This document shows positions 1 to 13,200 of a DNA stretch of 64,000 nucleotides, piece by piece (position 1 is the stretch's first letter; the number at the start of each line of letters is the position of its first letter). The notes under the pieces were generated by a model that was not told the DNA's origin, did not search any database, and saw nothing but the letters and a program-made list of their open reading frames with translations. A program made the translations under genes and the position numbers. The stretch is from Cololabis saira (lineage: Eukaryota > Chordata > Actinopteri > Beloniformes > Belonidae), in assembly GCF_033807715.1 (NCBI RefSeq), contig NC_084587.1, forward strand, positions 11,577,916-11,641,915. The letters run 5' to 3'.

Positions 1-688
1 TTTCCAAAAGTACCTACTCTGTTCGACTCAACTCGCCTTGAAAAGTGCCAAAATGGTGCTTTTCCACTAGGGGTCTAACCGTGTAGAGTAGATACTTTTC
101 TGTTACTACTTTGCCAAGCTTCTAAGCAGACTGAGTCGGGCTGTATCTGATGTCATCACACTGCATGCCACCGATTGGTCCAGGGGTTGGCCAATCAGAT
201 GTCTGAGTCTGGAAGTGGACATTGTTTGAATAGCGACTCTGACAGCAGCTTCTTGTCCTAAACCTGGTGGATGAGGAGAGAATTCAAAGGGATCTAGATG
301 GGCCGATAAGGAATGAAAATATACTCCAGAAGCTTTAGTCCATAGCTGCTCACGGCTACCAACGGCCTTTTCAGCAGTGCTGAGAAAAGCTAAAAAAAAA
401 ATGTAAAAGCCTCTCTGCTTGAAGCCTTCTCTCACTCTCATTTTTTTACTTCATATGGAACACAGACCAAGCAGCACATACTGTATACCGTCACCTCCAT
501 GTTCTACATCTTTGGTGTTGTTTTCTTCTTCTTTGTTGGTGTCACACACTTAAAAACACATCACAGCAGCTTTACTCCAACCCCGCCTACTTCTACTTCT
601 GGTTGTAATGCAAAATAAAACTAGGCCAAGTTGAGTCGAGCCAAGTTGAGATGAGTAGAGCTGTGTAGGTACTAATGGAAAAGCGCCA
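1..688. mobile_element. Harbinger-like MITE, old copy, left end cut by window edge
   Basis: The right end reads actaatggaaaagcgcca followed by taa. The left edge has the matching start, lacking only the first bases. Internal landmarks (tttgaat, gagcgact-like, cataaacctggtgg-like) are shared with the better copies at 33076-33694 and 55799-56824, which have 3-bp target duplications. No transposase is present, so it is non-autonomous. It has diverged more than the other two copies, so it is probably the oldest. Confidence 0.6.
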
Positions 689-930
689 TAATGTACAGCC
701 ATTTTCACTGTTACAGAACATACAGAGCCAATTTCAGTGGGGGAGGGTTGGCTTTAATGCAATGACTCATTCAGTAGCATCCAAAGGCAAGTATTCACAA
801 CAACCAAGGTGGCTGTAGAATTACTAATAACACCCTGGATCAACAAGCTTTCACTCCAAAACTGATAACATTCACTGGCATTCCTGCTCCACAATGCACC
901 TTTTGTTTTACTTACTAAACACAGTGGCCT
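689..930. other. No recognisable feature
   Basis: Unique-looking sequence. The short open frames here have no recognisable domains and no coding features. Confidence 0.5.
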
Positions 931-934
931 AAAC

Positions 935-1012
935 ACAGACCAAACGTTTGGACACACTTCCCCACTTGTTTGAATGAGAAGGTGTGTCCAAACTTTTGGT
1001 CTGTACTGTATG

Positions 1013-1090
<78 letters not shown>
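935..1090. repeat. Inverted repeat hairpin plus (TA)n microsatellite
   Basis: Arms at 935-960 and 978-1004 are inverted copies (acagaccaaacgtttgg against ccaaacttttggtctgt) with a 17-nt loop. They run through a short tgta stretch into an uninterrupted (TA)n tract to about 1090. The same hairpin motif beside a (TA)n tract occurs at 5119-5164, which suggests ends of a Tc1-like or other MITE rather than chance. Confidence 0.7.
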
Positions 1091-1093
<3 letters not shown>

Positions 1094-3580
1094 AAAGCTG
1101 AATCCAGAAGAACCAGATTAATTCATTGCATTGGAGTTCCTTTGTGCCACATTAATCTAATATCCACATTTTAGATTGTAGGATGAAGCCACATTAAACA
1201 GAGAAAATGTATGCAGATTGAGTGATGAATCAATTATCAAAATGGCTGTAAATTATCCTCAATAAATCACCTTTTTTTCCTTTTTCTGTACTGATAATAA
1301 TCTATAATGGTAATTAAAACATTAATGTCAGCCTGTATGCCAACTTCTTAAAGCTGTTTGGGTCTTTGAACTTTGCAATCCAGTGCTGCATATTACTGTG
1401 GTATATCACAAGCCTGGTTCATTGTTTCATGTCAGTGTGAAGCTTCTGCCGGCAATTTAGCCGAGACATACTGAGTCTATAGTCTACTTTGCCTCAGGGA
1501 CTTGTCACTAGATGGAGGCATTAATCAAAAAGACTCGTATATCTAGACACGAAGCAAATATGGAATACAATGTCTGACTTGTTTTGTCCTGATTTATCCC
1601 TTTTTGAATCAAGAGCATCCTCCATCCATCTCTAAAATCACGAGTACAGATTTTTGTCTCTCGCAACATCAGACATCCGAAGCCGTGTCCTTTGTATCCT
1701 CATTAACAGCCAAGCGGCTGTGTACTCCTTGGTGAAGTAGTTAGGCTTTGGTTGTTGCTTAGCAACAGAGGGGAAATGCTTGGTAATGTTACGGTAGTCC
1801 AAAGAATAGCAAAACAGTAAACAGGTAACTTTTGAAGGCAGTTCAAAGAGAAGAGACTGTTTATTGGAGGCAGAGCATCAGGACCTATTTTTTTGAATGT
1901 TTTGTCACTCTTTCTTCCCACCATCTTAAACATTAAATACTGACAATGTATTCATTTATCATTATTCCGCCGAGAAGAACAAAGAGGGGAGCTATAGACA
2001 GTGGTATTTCTAATGATAATTTTCAAATGTGGAAAACAGATAACAAAAGCCAGTTCTCTTTTTTTCTCCACTCTTTGTCTATCTCTCACTGACTGACTGC
2101 GCTCTCTCTCTTTCTCCGTCTTTATCTCTGAATCTATGTAGCTTTCTCATTCTCTGCCAGAGCTGACACCTGCTGGCTGAGTACCAGTGATACTGACTAA
2201 TAAATCCTGACAGCTTCTTGCCGGAGCCAATATTAATGCCCTGTATACCTGGCAGGCCAACCTGTGAGAGTGTTTCAAAAAAGCAGTATACTGGGGGCTT
2301 CTTATTTACCGACCACAGACAAGCAAATTAAAGGCTGGCAGGATTTTTTGTACTCTTTTCGGCACAGCTTTGGGGGTTAATTACCAGTCCCAGCCACAGG
2401 CACTCTTGCTGTTCTTGTTACAGTCAAAATGGCTTTTGACTTTTGTGTTAGATTTGCTGGTTTTTAGACTTTGAGCTGTCGAACAATGTGGGTGTATCTC
2501 ATCTGCTTTGTGTGCTTTTGTCCGCAGAGGATAAGAGGAGGTTAAAACTGCCCTGATGAAACGCGTAACCTCATTCCCTCCCAAAAGGTTCAGTTTGTTG
2601 TTCGCATGAGCTCACTGAGGAAGCTCTTTATCTCATTTTACATTCACATCACTGTGTGCCTGCTGCAGGCCTCCTGGGTTCGCTGTTCCTCTGAATCTCA
2701 GGCACCACAGGCAGCTCTTGAGCTGCTCTGCAGCAGAAAGCGATGCGGTCTTCATTCCTTTTTCTATAGGATCACATGCATCTGTTTTGGTTTACTCCTA
2801 AGTTTATTTATTTTTTATTTTTTTCTATTTTGGTGGGCTGGTTGATTTTTATTTAAAAATTCATTGTTGGCTTATGAAAAGGTAAAGGAGCATCAATCAT
2901 TTATATTCATTATAAATCATTTCTAATTTGTATCTTTCTTGCTTACATTCGACTTGTAATCCAGATTTTTCAGTGTTTTTTAGTGTTTTCCCCCTCCCAC
3001 TGTAAAGGTAAATCTGCACAAACGTGATGACAAGACTAACATAGCATTGCGATATTTATTGACTGTGATGATCCTGATCAGCATGAAGGGTGTAGAGAAA
3101 ATAGATGGATGGGAGGACTTGTGGTCTGGGCAGCTGATGCTTTTGGCTGCAGCTGCCAAAGCCTTGGTGTTAATTTTGTGCTTGGCTTGCTTGTAATATT
3201 ATTGGCTGTATGCACTCTGGTGAAAACCAAAGTCACTGATTCAGAGAGTGTGGAGTGAATTTCTTTTTGCAATGTGTGATGCAACGTGGACAAAAGGTGT
3301 ACAGTGGCCATCAAAAGTATGTCAAATGTTTGGACTTTACCTGTTTTCTGCATTGAATTTAAAAAAACAGGCGGGGGGGCATCAGATCTTCATCAATATC
3401 AATCAATAGCCAAACACACCGTTGACAACAACAGCTATAATTCCTCAAGCACACGCATTAAATATTCACTGTGTTAAAGGACAAAACAAAAATAAGTCAA
3501 GTCAACGATCGATTAGTTCAGCAAAATCTAGTTAACACACTTCAAGTCCAAGTATGAAATAAAGTTGTAGGTGTGATTTA
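1091..3580. other. No gene or repeat recognised
   Basis: Unique-looking, moderately AT-rich sequence with short pyrimidine runs (2050-2120). Open frames are under 100 codons without domains. It could be intronic or intergenic. Confidence 0.5.
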
Positions 3581-3581
3581 A

Positions 3582-3583
<2 letters not shown>

Positions 3584-3644
<61 letters not shown>
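3584..3644. repeat. (TG)n microsatellite
   Basis: About 30 uninterrupted TG units. Confidence 0.95.
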
Positions 3645-3645
<1 letters not shown>

Positions 3646-5035
3646 AGGGGGGTAAGTTGGATGGCTAGGCAACTTTAAATCTATTATGATTGATAAAAGT
3701 CAGTCAAATATTGTGAGTTTTGTATTTATTAGTTGCATCTGCTGATGTGAACCATGCCTCTTAAAACTGGAAAGGGCTGTAAAGTTATAGTGTTGAGGCA
3801 TTCATCAATCTGCAGTTATACAAAGGGCCATAATTGGAGTGTTTTGTTCTGGGTTCATTTTATTTTATGGACTGGTACAAAAAAAGGGTACTGATTATCA
3901 ACATTAGGACTCAGTGGTAGTATGGTAAAGAGAGGATCATGATCTGGACTTGCTATGCTACCACAGGGCATGAACCACTTCCCGTCATTAAGATGCAAAG
4001 TAGTCCCTAAAGTTTAAACACATCCTGTAGGATAATGACAGGTTGGCTGCCTGTCTGGTGTAGCTTAGTCGAAGTTGGGTGATGCAGAAGCGCGATGGCC
4101 CTAAACATCAAAGTAAATACACAACTGAATGGGTTCGCAAAAAGAAAAATGAACATCTTTGAGTGGCTCAAAAATTCCTTTTGAATGTTGAGCAGGTCTG
4201 ATCCAGAACTACTGAAAGTGATTGAAGTCATTGCACCCAAAAGGGGTTCAACCATCTATGAAGACAAGGGATCCTATCAGTTCTCTCTTCAGCCGTGTTT
4301 AATAGGCAACAAAGAAAATATAAATTATAACTGTTTGTGTGTTGAGTTAACTTGAATTTTGTTAACCCCGAAAGGGCAGATTATATTGTAACAGTAGAAA
4401 TTTCTCTGAAAAAATATAAGAAACTAAAAATTAGAATTAACATGAGTAGGGAGAGTAGCAAAGAAAAAAAGCTTCACAGAAAGCATCATCATGAATTCAT
4501 TATGTTTGTTACCTGGCAACAATTTTGCAGATGACGTCATATGCAGCATTGGGAGGTAACACAGGTGAACTCTCAGTAGACATTGTGGACTAAAACCTAC
4601 AGCCAGCAGTTCAACATCTGGGATGCCAAAGTGCTCCTTCGCAGCAACCTTTCCAGGGTAACAGCTTATGTTGTCAACAAGCACTACTGCACAGCTGTCC
4701 CACCTGCTGGTCGGTTTAAAGTCTTTTGCTTGCCCATGTCATCTGAAATCTGTGTATAGATGTGCTGGAATCTGGAACATGGTTCTGATGCCACGTGTCC
4801 CACTTTCATCCAATTTTATGTCCCAGGAATATCACAGTGTCAATGATGATCGAGGTGACAAAAAATGATCAAAACCTCTTTTATTTGCTTTCCTTTTTTC
4901 TCTTCTCTGTGATGCTCAACTTAGTTTACTTTTGAGGTATTTGGGTCTTTAGCTTGTTTTTGGAAAGTTCAATTAGCTGTTCTCACAATTTTCCAAATCC
5001 ATAAGGCAGAAGAATGTCCAAACCAGCATAAAAAA

Positions 5036-5037
<2 letters not shown>
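3645..5037. other. No gene or repeat recognised
   Basis: No domain-bearing frame is visible on either strand. Frames are short and lack homology that I can recognise. Confidence 0.5.
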
Positions 5038-5276
<239 letters not shown>

Positions 5277-5480
5277 TTATCCCTGACAGAAAAAAAGCTT
5301 GGGTAGAAACTCTCAGAAGAAAAAACATAAAAAGGGGAAATTTGACAGAGCAAACGGCTACGGCCGTTTCTGTACTTCTGTCTGTGAGATTGGAAAAGTA
5401 GTTCGGCTGCAGGTGTTTGTCTATTTTGTCTATTTTTTTTGCTTTTAACGAAGCTCAAATCACATTTTATTGCAGAAAAA

Positions 5481-6029
5481 TATTCAATCCTAGGGCATTT
5501 AAATTCACAAATAGCCTGGACACAGTATTACAATGATGTTCCTCTGTCCCTTTTTTTCCACTGTTGCTGGTCCAAACAGTAAGAGCCAGCTAGCAGCTAT
5601 GCTACAGTATGTGCCATGCTTCAGTGAAGAGGCTTTTCCACTATTATGAGCTGCAGTTTCTGAAATATTAAATCCTAGAGCATTTAAATTCACAAATAGC
5701 CTGGACACAGTATTACAATGATGTTCCTCTGTCCCTTTTTTTCCACTGTTGCTGGTCCAAACAGTAAGAGCCAGCTAGCAGCTATGCTACAGTATGTGCC
5801 ATGCTTCAGTGAAGAGGCTTTTCCACTATTATGAGCTGCAGTTTCTGAAATATTAAATCCTAGAGCATTTAAATTCACAAATAGCCTGGACACAGTATTA
5901 CAATGTTGTTCCTCTGTCCCTTTTTTTCACTGTTGCTGGTCCAAACAGTTAGAGCAAGCTAACGGCTATGCTATGTGCCATGATTCAGTGAAGAGGCTTT
6001 TCCACTATTAGGAGCTGCAGTTTCTGAAG
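5481..6029. repeat. 185-bp tandem repeat, about 3 units
   Basis: Units start at 5481, 5666 and 5851 with the shared landmark taaattcacaaatagcctgg. Units 1 and 2 are almost identical, so the same 67-residue minus frame appears twice (5505-5708 and 5690-5893). Unit 3 has small indels and a changed end. The near identity points to a recent duplication, and the repeated frame is not evidence of coding. Confidence 0.92.
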
Positions 6030-9000
6030 AGATCGAAGGACACTAAATTGTCTTACTACTGATTTGGTGGAGGCTGACACATTGTTTTTCACCAAGCAGT
6101 ACTGGGCATAGCCTGATGCATATTAATAAGACTCGATGTACTGTGGTGATAAACAAACTCACTGATTCAAACAGCATAGAGCGATTTTCTTTTCTCATTT
6201 GTGTGTTGTTTAGCTAACTACACGGTGGTGCACAGCCACCCTCAGATGAATTTTTGGCTCATGAGTCATTCTTTACATTAACTTATACTAATGTCATTAC
6301 TTTATCCAAATATATCTGCAAAACATCCTTTCATTAATTCATTTTTGTACCAAGTCAGCCAGTGTGCACTATATATGTATATTTGTTTTCCGTGTTTTTG
6401 TTCTCTTGCATCTTTTCATCCAAAGTATCATTAGTGATGGCACAATAGAGCTTTGATGAATCTGTTTTGATTTGTTTGAGACATTTTGATGGAAAAATTA
6501 TCCATAATTACAGGCTATGACATTCTGACTGTGAAAATAAAAAAACGCAATAGCGTCATATGCTATTGAATTCATAGCCTGTGTCAAATCGACGTCCACA
6601 TATGCATGCACACCCACACACAAACAAGTTTCCCACCACCTTTGTCAGCATCATTGGCTAACTCCCATCACTATACTCCACACTCACCCCCACCCCACCC
6701 TCGTGCTGTGTCTGCTTTAAACCACTGCAGCATGCTCCAAAGCTTTTTGAGGTGTTCAAGAAAATTCCTGTGTTGTCGAAGCTCCAGCTCCCACGAAAGT
6801 GCCCAGTGTAATCCTGCAGATTGTGGACGTGGTACTTACGCAGACACGATACGGATAGTAACCACTAACCCAGCACTGCTCCATCAATTTGTATTCTTTT
6901 GTTTGCAGTATAAATTTTGCAAACATGTCTAATATCTATCAATTGTCATTCTATAATAGCCTCATGCAAATCTCCTTTGAATAAATACTTATCTTGTCAT
7001 TTGAAAGAAATATTTATTTTGTCCTTAAATGCCAGGCAGGGAGGCTTTAAAGGCTCACTAGAAAGTTCAAAACATTATGTTGTGTCCATTTTCCTTTAAT
7101 AAATGGTTTGAATACTGTTTATTCAAGTTCACATTTTCATGTTTGTAAAACTTGGGTTAAATGAGTGACTACTGAATTTAAGTAACAGTTGGCTGTGTTT
7201 TTTCTTTCCTTTCAGATATTTCGAACGTTGCGTAGCATGAAATACCAGTGTATCCTACATGGATGGTGTTTTTATGTTTGCACTTTGTTTTTATTCAATA
7301 TTTGAGCAGGGTTAATGCTAATAAGTGAAAACCTGTAGTGCAAAGCAATAACAAGTGACACAAGTTCCTACTTGTAAACATGTAAATTAAAAATAAAAAG
7401 CAGAGCAGTCAGCCGTTGCATGAATCTTTACACAGAAACCTGATGCCTTTGCTGAGATCGCCGCAGCAATTATAACAAAAGGGAGGGCCACTGTTTCGTT
7501 TTATGTTGCTGCAGCAAAGGCTTTGGAAGCACCCTCTGTCTCCTGGCATGCCGCTCCTCATCAACGCTGCAATAAATCAATTTTCATCCCCACACCAGTC
7601 CCGCATGCACCCTCCCCACCTCCTGCTCCCGTTTTTCTCTCCACTTCTTTACTCCCACTTGGCTCCTTCTCCCGAGCCCTCTTCTGTTCACCACAATGGT
7701 TCTCAGCTCTGAACAGGGGCAGAGGGAGACTGAAGTAATCTCGACCTTCCTCCTCCTTTTTCACACACTGCTCTTAACTTAAATGAAGCTAGAGGGTGTT
7801 TTTGTGGAAATCGGAAATGTCATTCAGCTTGACCTGAATTCAAGAAGGGTGTTATAGGGATGGATAGATGAGCTATCATGCTAAAAACATGCATGCATGA
7901 ACTCTATTCACATGCAGCAAGGACATCATGACACAATCAGTATCAGTCCAAAACCCTAATGAGCAACGTGGCATAGAATAATAATAATGATGAAAAAGAG
8001 TCAAATGTTCTAATGTAAAGTAAAGGAGGAGCTAATCTACGACTCATCTCTTTCAAGTGGAGCTCATGCAGAGCTATGAAAAGAAGGAGAAAATGCAATA
8101 AGGTTTCCACCTTTTAAATGTCATCTAACTCAAGCCTCAGGACAGGTGCAGGAGGAGAGCCATTGTCACTGGCCTCTGTGTTTGAACTTATCCTGGTCAG
8201 CTTTGATCTCATCTCCTTATTAACCCGAGGCCATTTCTTGATATTTGAAAGAGACAAAAATAATGACGCATGCATTTCTTGAAGCATTGTGTTGAAAGAT
8301 CTTCTGCCTCCAGAGACAAGGTGAGCACTGTTCAGGAGAATTTCTATACAGATTTTTATAATTCTTGCTCCATTTATGTGTTAAAAGGAACATTAATTAG
8401 CTCTCTCCCAACCTTGATGTTACTGTCAATTAGTAGTTACACTATGTAGGGAGATCATTAAGTTACTTTAATTAGGCAAAAGAGCAACTAATGCAGGTCA
8501 TGGTTTATGGGTTGCATTTATTTTGGTTTTTCTTGTTTCTTTTCTTTGAAGTCTTTTTTCTGTAATTTTATCTTGAAAGTTTCTGGCCTTGGCTTGTCCG
8601 CCTTGTTCGCCCATTCCCTGATTGTCCACACCTGTGTCTCATTAGCCCATTTGTCTGTTGACTCGTACCTCCTCCTGCTTCACCTGATAGATTGTTAGTT
8701 ATGCTTTGAGGCAGTTTCTCTTTGTGACTCTGCCCTTGTGAAATACAGTAGGTTTGGTACCACTTCCATTCAGCCTTTTTCAATGGTACAGAATGTACCA
8801 AACTACTTATAATGGAACAGAGGTGTCCAGGAGCAGCTTCTCAAAACTACCAGCTGCTGAATTGCTGATAACACCTTAAACACCTTTAAGTTGTTTTTTT
8901 TTTCTTCAAAGCCAACAACTACATTTCACCAATGTTCCTACGCTACTCCACACCATTTTTCATGTTTTTGACTCATGGTAGTTGCATACTGTACATCACA

Positions 9001-9130
9001 TTTAATTTTGCTGATTGGCTGTAAGGGCTTGTGGCATCCAGAGGCAGTTTCTTATGTGTCAGTTGGAACATGACTTATTTTTGGTTTCAAATTGTAAAAT
9101 AATTAGGAGAGTTGGCCAGGCTAAACACTT
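6030..9130. other. No gene recognised
   Basis: Unique-looking sequence with a CA/C-rich patch at 6600-6720. None of the short frames has a recognisable domain, splice-supported structure or family match. A ggtaccacttcc motif near 8757 resembles MITE-end debris but could not be delimited. Confidence 0.45.
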
Positions 9131-10228
9131 GAGCAAATTTGCAGGAAATGAAGTTATGGCAGAAAATAGGAAATATCAAATATCGACCAATCAGAAGAAG
9201 GGGCAGGGCTAATTTGCACCAATTATGGTCAAGTACTCAATATCGAGTCAGATGACACCACCCACGACTCCATGTCAAACCATTCAAAAGTTATAGCAGA
9301 AAGTAGGAACAAATCAAATATGGACCAATCAGATGAAGGGGGGGGTGCGCTTTTTGGCATCTATCGTCGCTACGGTAACGCTTTTGACTGAGAAAAGTAA
9401 TGCCCATCATCGCAGGTTCGGGCGAAGACATGGCATAAATTGCACCAAAATTACACGATTAGTTCAAAATGGCCGATTTCCTGTTCGGTTTCGGCCATGG
9501 CGCCAAGAGACCTTTCTTTAAGTTGCAACATGATACAGGTGTGTACCGATTTTCATGCATGTACGTCAAACCTTATTGTGGGGCTTGAGGCACAAAGTTT
9601 CTAGGGGGTGCTGTTGAGCCATTAGGCCACGCCCATTAATAATAATAATAATAATAATAATGATTGGATTTATATAGCGCCCTTCTAGGCACCCAGAGCG
9701 CTTTTACAGGAATCATTATTCATTCATACACATTCTCTCCGGTGGTGGTAAACTACATTGTAGCCACAGCTGCCCTGGGGCAGACTGACGGAAGCGTGGC
9801 TGCCATATCGCGCCTAACGGCCCCTCCGACCACCACCAACATTCACACAGATTCATACACATTCACACGGGGCAAGGTGGGTAAGGTGTCTTGCCCAAGG
9901 ACACTACGACAGCAAACTGGGACAGAACGGGATTCGAACCGCCGACCTTCCGATCATTGGACGACCCGCTCTACCACCTGAGCTACTGCCGCCCCCGGTA
10001 CCACTTCCACTATTCCACTTACCACTATTAATGCAAACCATTAAATATCAAATTTTTCGCCAGGCCTGGCTTGCGTGCAAAATTTGGTGACTTTTGAGGC
10101 ACGTTTGGGGGGGTTCAAAAAGGCCCTCATTTCGTCGGAAGAAGGAAAAAAAAAAAGAGAAAAAAAAAACAAGAAAAATTCCTACAGATACAATAGGGCC
10201 TTCGTACTGTCAGTGCTCGGGCCCTAAT
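9131..10228 (-). mobile_element. Non-autonomous GGGCC-type repeat, truncated, split by a SINE
   Basis: On the minus strand it starts taattagggcccgagcactg then gacagtacgaaggcccta, and continues through the gcgtggcctaatggctcaac block. The same blocks occur in the plus-strand copy at 32362-34075. The far end seen in that copy (gctgcttgcagctttaatta) is missing here, so this copy is truncated near 9131. The interior is interrupted by the SINE at 9640-10026. Confidence 0.75.
9640..10026 (-). mobile_element. tRNA-derived SINE inserted in the GGGCC-type repeat
   Basis: The minus strand begins with a tRNA-like head: ggcggcagtagctcaggtgg (box A-like) and cggttcgaatcccgt (box B-like). It ends in an (ATT)n tail at 9640-9661. 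The internal phrase atttatatagcgcccttcta is typical of this fish SINE body. attaat occurs on both sides as a possible target duplication. The host repeat resumes at about 10027, confirmed by comparison with 32500-32545. Confidence 0.8.
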
Positions 10229-10230
10229 TA

Positions 10231-13200
10231 CACAGGCTACAAGGAACACAGACTGTATAAAACAATGCACAAAGCATTGGTTTGTGTAGAGCAGATCTGA
10301 AGCTTGTGTTTCTTCGTACGGGGTGCAACCATGTTGATTGAGAAGCCAACGGAAATACACCGCGTATGTCATGAAGTTAGCTTTGGCTCCCAGCTCCTTC
10401 AGCCGAACTCTGCCAAAATATCTGCTGAGCTACTGTAGACATTTACATCGGATATACTGTTTAACATGTTGACTTGAGAGTAAAATAAAAAATGACAGTT
10501 GGGTTTAGCTGGCGCTGGGTTAATATAAACAGCTGGTTGCTTTACTAAGCATGGGAGAATGATGAATATGTATGAGGCAGTGATAACAGCTAGCCATTGG
10601 CTGAGCCAACTTTCAGTCACTCATATTAGAAATAAACATAGTGCTTTATATATAAATTATTCTGGCATGGTATAAAAAATTCAGAGTTGTCATGGATGTG
10701 AAATCAAACGATTGATATCAAAACGTTTTTTGAACCAGCCTGTAAATATGTTAATTTCTGCTCTAAAGTTGGACATTTTAACATGGGAGTCAATGGAGAT
10801 TGGACGAGCTCTTGCAGACAACCTCTGGCAGCCAGTTGAGGAACTGCAACGAATCTTAGTTTGGCATGACTGTCAATCTAGAAGTTAGATGGTTGGCACT
10901 TGGAAGAACATTGCCAGGGAGCCAGACAGACCAGGATGACAAACAGACCGACCAGCAGGGAGGAAAGGAAGCCAAGACAATATATTGACATGGCTGACAA
11001 GACAGATGTGCAAACAATCAGGATGGACAAGGACATGGAAGGTCAAACTAGAACGTAAGAAACCAAGAAATAGACTTACAAAATAAAACAGGGTTAAAAC
11101 AGAGTACAAAATGATGGATCCAAGAAAAACACAAGCAGAAACCGAAACCCTATCACAACAACCCTAAACCATGACAAATTAGTTTGTGGCTTTGTAAGTA
11201 AGGCATTACTATTGATATGTTCACTAAAATCTGTGTGACGACTACATGGGTTTGAGTTTGCAACCCAAGTTTCTTGGTATGACTAAATGATGGCTACATT
11301 GTTCTGATGAAAAATTAAGATTAATAAAAGAAAACAATGCACAATACCTAATCTAATATTTGTTACAACTCAAAATCGTTATTCCAAAATATACATTTTT
11401 CTGCCATTGTAAGAATGAGCCTACTTTTTCTTTTTTTGAAATTTGAATTGATATAGTCCCTTCAACTTTTGAAATATCCTTCACAACACACTCTTGTTAC
11501 TGCCATCCACATATGTTTGCTGATTTTTTTGTTGATTTTGAAAAATGTTATTTTATCGTGTGATTCTGACCGTGTCAATTAAATGCAGAAGCAGCAGATA
11601 TGCCACTTGTCATCAGTTCTAAAAGGAACCCAAATTCAATTTTGCTGTAGTAATGACCATTTGTAACACACCACATGATTTTCACGAGGCATTTTTTTCT
11701 TTTATTATTTGAAACTATTGTGAGCAGGAGTGGTTAGACTGCAGGAAAAAATTATGAAAAACTGGAATAAGAACATTGTATATTGCTTGTAACTTATCTG
11801 TGTACGGACTCCTGTGCAGCCCTTGCTACTACTATTTTAGTTTTCTAAAACCGCAGTTCCAAAACCTGTTTTTGCGTTGAAAAAGGCTCAACTTGCTCTT
11901 TCCAACAACATTGCTCACTAAATGTATGTATGAAATGCTCTCTTAGCAGACTAAAAAAAAACTAGCTTATCATGTCAACCACCGGTTTTTAATCTAAAAC
12001 ATTTGTAAAGCACAACAAGAGCAACAGGCATAAACTCTGCAAGGATAGATGCATTTGAAAAAGATAAGTATTGATCTGCAGAAAGGGCTAAGATTGTAAT
12101 GAATTTCAATGCAGCCTACAACACTGCCAGTCATTTTTAAACATCATTTACAGAATTCAACATTTGTTTTGATCTTTAGAAAAAATATTTTTCTTTCAAA
12201 AACAGTGTTAGAATTTGGATTTCCATTTATTGATTACTATTTATCAGAAATGCTGATGAGATGAAAAATGAATGTATGTTCACATGAAAAAGAAAAATAA
12301 GTTAGGGTCAGTTGTAAGGCAGATAATCATATGCATGTTTTGAGCAGAAATATCCACATGTTCATTTGTGACCAAATTAGATTATCTTTTTCTGATTTTC
12401 CCCACTGTGGTTGGGAGGGAGGTAAACATCTGCCCTGGTTCACTATTTGTCCATAAGAAAAAGAAAGTACCTTACAGCTGTGTCACACAATTCCCAAATT
12501 CCAGGACGAAAGTCTGAAATGCTGTTTGGCCACCAACTACTGTGACTGTCACACTGTGACTACACTATTTCCTGCATTATCACTCAAGGCTAGGATGTAA
12601 GCCGTGAGAACCAAAATGGTCCCATGGAAATGTAACTCCTGAAGATAGTGGGCTTGGTTTTTGTGTAATAATGTAAGATGCAGGCTGGTCATTTGTTAAT
12701 CTCTTGTGCTTCACACTATGTGGTTGGTTCTCCCTGTAGTCGTTAATATGTAAATCTGTGCTGTTTCCACTGTAAGGTTAACAGCATCCATAGTAATGTA
12801 CAATGTACCTATAAAGTTTACAGCATGTACCTATTTGAAAATCTGAATGATGTTACGTAATGTGATATGATATATTGCACACATACGGTGCTGGATATCT
12901 ACCATCTACCTTTCACTAAACCTGGACAAGTGCACAGATTGCACTCTGCCATAAAAGAGACATGCCTTAAGCCCTGGTAGATGGTGAGGCCACATCAGAC
13001 TGCAGTTTAACCTGGATTTCTGTGCAGCATATCCACTTTCTATCTCTGCAACAGGAAGCACTGACATTTTGAGAAGAGTTTTTTTTAAGTCCCAACTTCA
13101 TGAAACTAGTTCCAGTGGTTCACTTGTCAGGGCTAACACACTGGTAAAAGACTATAAATGTCTGTAATATTTTATTTTACTGCTTTCAGGCACAAATCCT

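Noticed and set aside
9900..10000. Functional tRNA gene
   Set aside because: The box A and box B-like motifs belong to a SINE head. There is no intact cloverleaf or terminator, and a SINE body and tail follow.
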